The translations under genes and the position numbers were made by a program. A stretch of DNA of 64,000 nucleotides, from NCBI RefSeq assembly GCF_024138165.1, contig NZ_CP100000.1, forward strand, positions 2,294,001 to 2,358,000, given 5' to 3'. Source of the stretch: Halorussus vallis (GTDB lineage: Archaea; Halobacteriota; Halobacteria; Halobacteriales; Haladaptataceae). Shown here piece after piece: positions 63,006-64,000 of the stretch (positions within the stretch are counted from its first letter, which is position 1; every line of letters begins with the position of its first letter). Below the pieces are notes generated by a model. The model searched no databases. It saw only the letters and a list, made by a program, of their open reading frames with translations, and was not told the DNA's origin.

Positions 63006-63036
63006 GTGGCTGCCGGGTCTGTGGCCCGGCAGCCAC
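63006..63036 (-). terminator. Perfect 12-bp hairpin near the OapC/ArvC-like gene end
   Basis: Arms 63006-63017 and 63025-63036 flank a seven-base loop. On the minus strand a run of T (63051-63044) precedes it, 22 bases after the stop of the leftward gene, so transcription of that gene may end at the T-run. Confidence 0.5.
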
Positions 63037-63073
63037 CCGACGAAGAAAAAAGGTGGGAACGAAAGCTGGGTGC

Positions 63074-63844
63074 TTAACGGTCGCCGACGCGCTCCCAGGC
63101 GTCGGGAACCTCGATGACGTACTTGCCGTCTTCCCGCAGCGAGATGATGTACTCCTCGCGTTCGTACAGTTCCATCAGATTGAGTTCGTACTGGCCGGGG
63201 TTGACGATGCGGATGCTCTCGAACTGGCTGTTGAGTTCCTCGCGGAGTTCCTCCAGTCCGGGGTTGTGGTCGTCGGGCGCACTCACGACGTTACCCTCCG
63301 TTTCGGGTGCGTCGCCCTCGGCGACCCCGCGTCGCTCGCCTGGGTCCGGGAGTTCGTCCCTGGTGACCACGTCCCGGCGCGCACTTGCCTGCGCGGTGTT
63401 CTCCGCGTCGTCGAGGTCGGCACCGCCGACCGCGCCGCGGTTCGAATTCGCGGGGGCGTCCCGCGACGCGGCGGCGTTTCGACTCGAAGCGGAGGGGTCG
63501 TCGTCGCCGCGCTGGCTCACCCACTCGCGGACGGTGGCCGCCGCGCGGTTGACCGCGTTCGACGTCCCGCCGGTGTCGGCGCTCGACCCGGCGTCCCGTC
63601 GGCCCGCGTCGCCCCTCGTTTCGGGTGCGTCGCGTGCTCGCCCGGTCGCGTCGGGCGAGCGCTCCGGCGCTTTCTTCGGTTCGGTTCCGCCCGCCCTGGC
63701 ACCCCCGGCTCCCGCTCCTCCGTCGTCTACGGCTCCCGCCGGCAGGAACTGGAACTTGTTCCCGCCGCAGTCCGGACAGCCCGAGAGCATCTGCTTCGAG
63801 CCGTCGGCGAACGTCCGCCCGCAGGTGGTGCACTGGTGGGGCAT
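63074..63844 (-). CDS. OapC/ArvC-like zinc-ribbon protein
   Basis: A 256-residue protein. It begins MPHQCTTCGRTFADGSKQMLSGCPDCGGNKFQFLP, a zinc ribbon with two CxxC pairs that I recognise from the haloarchaeal OapC/ArvC family. A long disordered Gly/Ala/Arg/Asp region (about 40-175) follows, then a conserved C-terminal domain ELREELNSQFESIRIVNPGQYELNLMELYEREEYIISLREDGKYVIEVPD. Its ATG overlaps the stop of the upstream gene (TAATG at 63842-63846). OapABC genes, as I recall, often lie near the main replication origin. Confidence 0.8.
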   Translation of the reverse strand: MPHQCTTCGRTFADGSKQMLSGCPDCGGNKFQFLPAGAVDDGGAGAGGARAGGTEPKKAPERSPDATGRARDAPETRGDAGRRDAGSSADTGGTSNAVNRAAATVREWVSQRGDDDPSASSRNAAASRDAPANSNRGAVGGADLDDAENTAQASARRDVVTRDELPDPGERRGVAEGDAPETEGNVVSAPDDHNPGLEELREELNSQFESIRIVNPGQYELNLMELYEREEYIISLREDGKYVIEVPDAWERVGDR

Positions 63845-64000
63845 TATTTGCGGGACACGAGCGCGCTGATGAGGTTCTCGTCTTTGTGGAGCGTCTCTAT
63901 CTGGTTGGCCGGACCGATGACCGTGAGCTTCTGGGTCGACTCCTTGCCCATCAAGCGGTCGAGGAAGCTCTGGTCGGCCGTCTCCGAGCGCGGGTACGTC
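63844..64000 (-). CDS. OapB/ArvB-like (DUF2073) protein, C-terminal fragment
   Basis: Partial gene entering from the right edge; only the last 52 codons are present, reading TYPRSETADQSFLDRLMGK, then ESTQKLTVIGPANQIETLHKDENLISALVSRK. The stop TAA (63846-63844) overlaps the next start. The KLTVIGPA pattern fits the C-terminus of the DUF2073/OapB family, and its pairing with the OapC-like gene supports the assignment. The GTPase partner (OapA) is expected further right. Confidence 0.75.
   Translation of the reverse strand, partial: TYPRSETADQSFLDRLMGKESTQKLTVIGPANQIETLHKDENLISALVSRK

Larger units (their letters stand above)
62542..63073. other. Intergenic region with mosaic repeat and two hairpins
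   Basis: No gene is supported; frames of about 110 codons cross it but follow the repeats. It holds mosaic repeat copy B (62735-62875), the hairpin at 62931-62970 followed by TTTTTT, and the hairpin at 63006-63036 followed by an A-run (63044-63051). Confidence 0.6.

Noticed and set aside
62695-63036. 113-codon minus-strand frame in the last large spacer
   Set aside because: It follows the mosaic repeat and both hairpins; no coding bias.

Overview
The window is chromosomal DNA from a halophilic archaeon (class Halobacteria). The evidence is high GC with strong G/C preference at third codon positions, very acidic proteins, and archaeal information-processing genes (PolD large subunit with an intein, Hef, Hel308, archaeal RecJ/DHH nuclease, Cdc48-type AAA ATPase, PurO, KptA, KEOPS Cgi121). 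TATA-like boxes often sit about 25-30 bases before start codons, suggesting leaderless transcripts. Surface proteins carry twin-arginine plus lipobox signals. No rRNA, CRISPR array or complete insertion sequence was seen; there is one tRNA (Gln, CTG).

Layout. 0-8 kb: an Lrp/AsnC fragment, a CinA-like protein, a decayed SF1 helicase, hemC-hemD, a zinc-finger microprotein, mgsA, kptA and a DHH nuclease. 7.7-8.3 kb: an AT-rich islet with one membrane protein, probably acquired. 8.5-12 kb: a surface protein with a MacB-like ABC transporter. 12-14.3 kb: a thioredoxin-reductase-like flavoprotein coupled to a methyltransferase, next to a divergent HTH regulator. 14.8-19.1 kb: a small acidic protein, an EamA transporter, a bacterioopsin-activator-type regulator, ogt, and an iron-siderophore binding lipoprotein behind a DtxR-like operator. 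19.4-24.3 kb: NifU-like protein, a sulfatase-fold enzyme with an AglD/MprF-type membrane protein, panE, and a rubredoxin-like protein. 24.3-33 kb: the Cdc48-type ATPase, a Tat-exported protein, and PolD DP2 with a 494-residue intein at its catalytic centre, following a PPC/DUF296 gene.

33.5-41 kb: a five-gene peptide (Dpp/Opp) ABC importer operon plus a membrane protein. 41-47.5 kb: an acidic conserved protein, a four-CBS protein overlapping glycyl-tRNA synthetase, a dolichol-kinase-like protein, an arylamine N-acetyltransferase and a frameshifted membrane protein. 47.5-54.5 kb: Hef, a small protein with YGxPxH repeats, a universal stress protein, a zinc-ribbon protein, malate dehydrogenase, a phosphoesterase and purO. 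54.6-64 kb: tRNA-Gln, two acidic proteins, cgi121-hel308, ferredoxin, two proteins of 36 and 30 residues, a MATE transporter, and an OapC/ArvC-like gene after a partial OapB/ArvB-like gene.

Non-coding structure is unusually rich. At least a dozen exact GC-rich palindromes (arms 12-20, short loops) are scattered through intergenic and some coding DNA. There are two copies of a longer mosaic repeat at 59.0 and 62.7 kb, a large stem-loop element at 23.7 kb, and two sequences resembling archaeal origin recognition boxes at 55.6 and 59.7 kb. No obviously new multi-gene defence system is visible. The best candidates for undescribed biology are the flavoprotein/methyltransferase/HTH module, the palindrome family, and the microprotein translationally coupled to the 60.1 kb gene.
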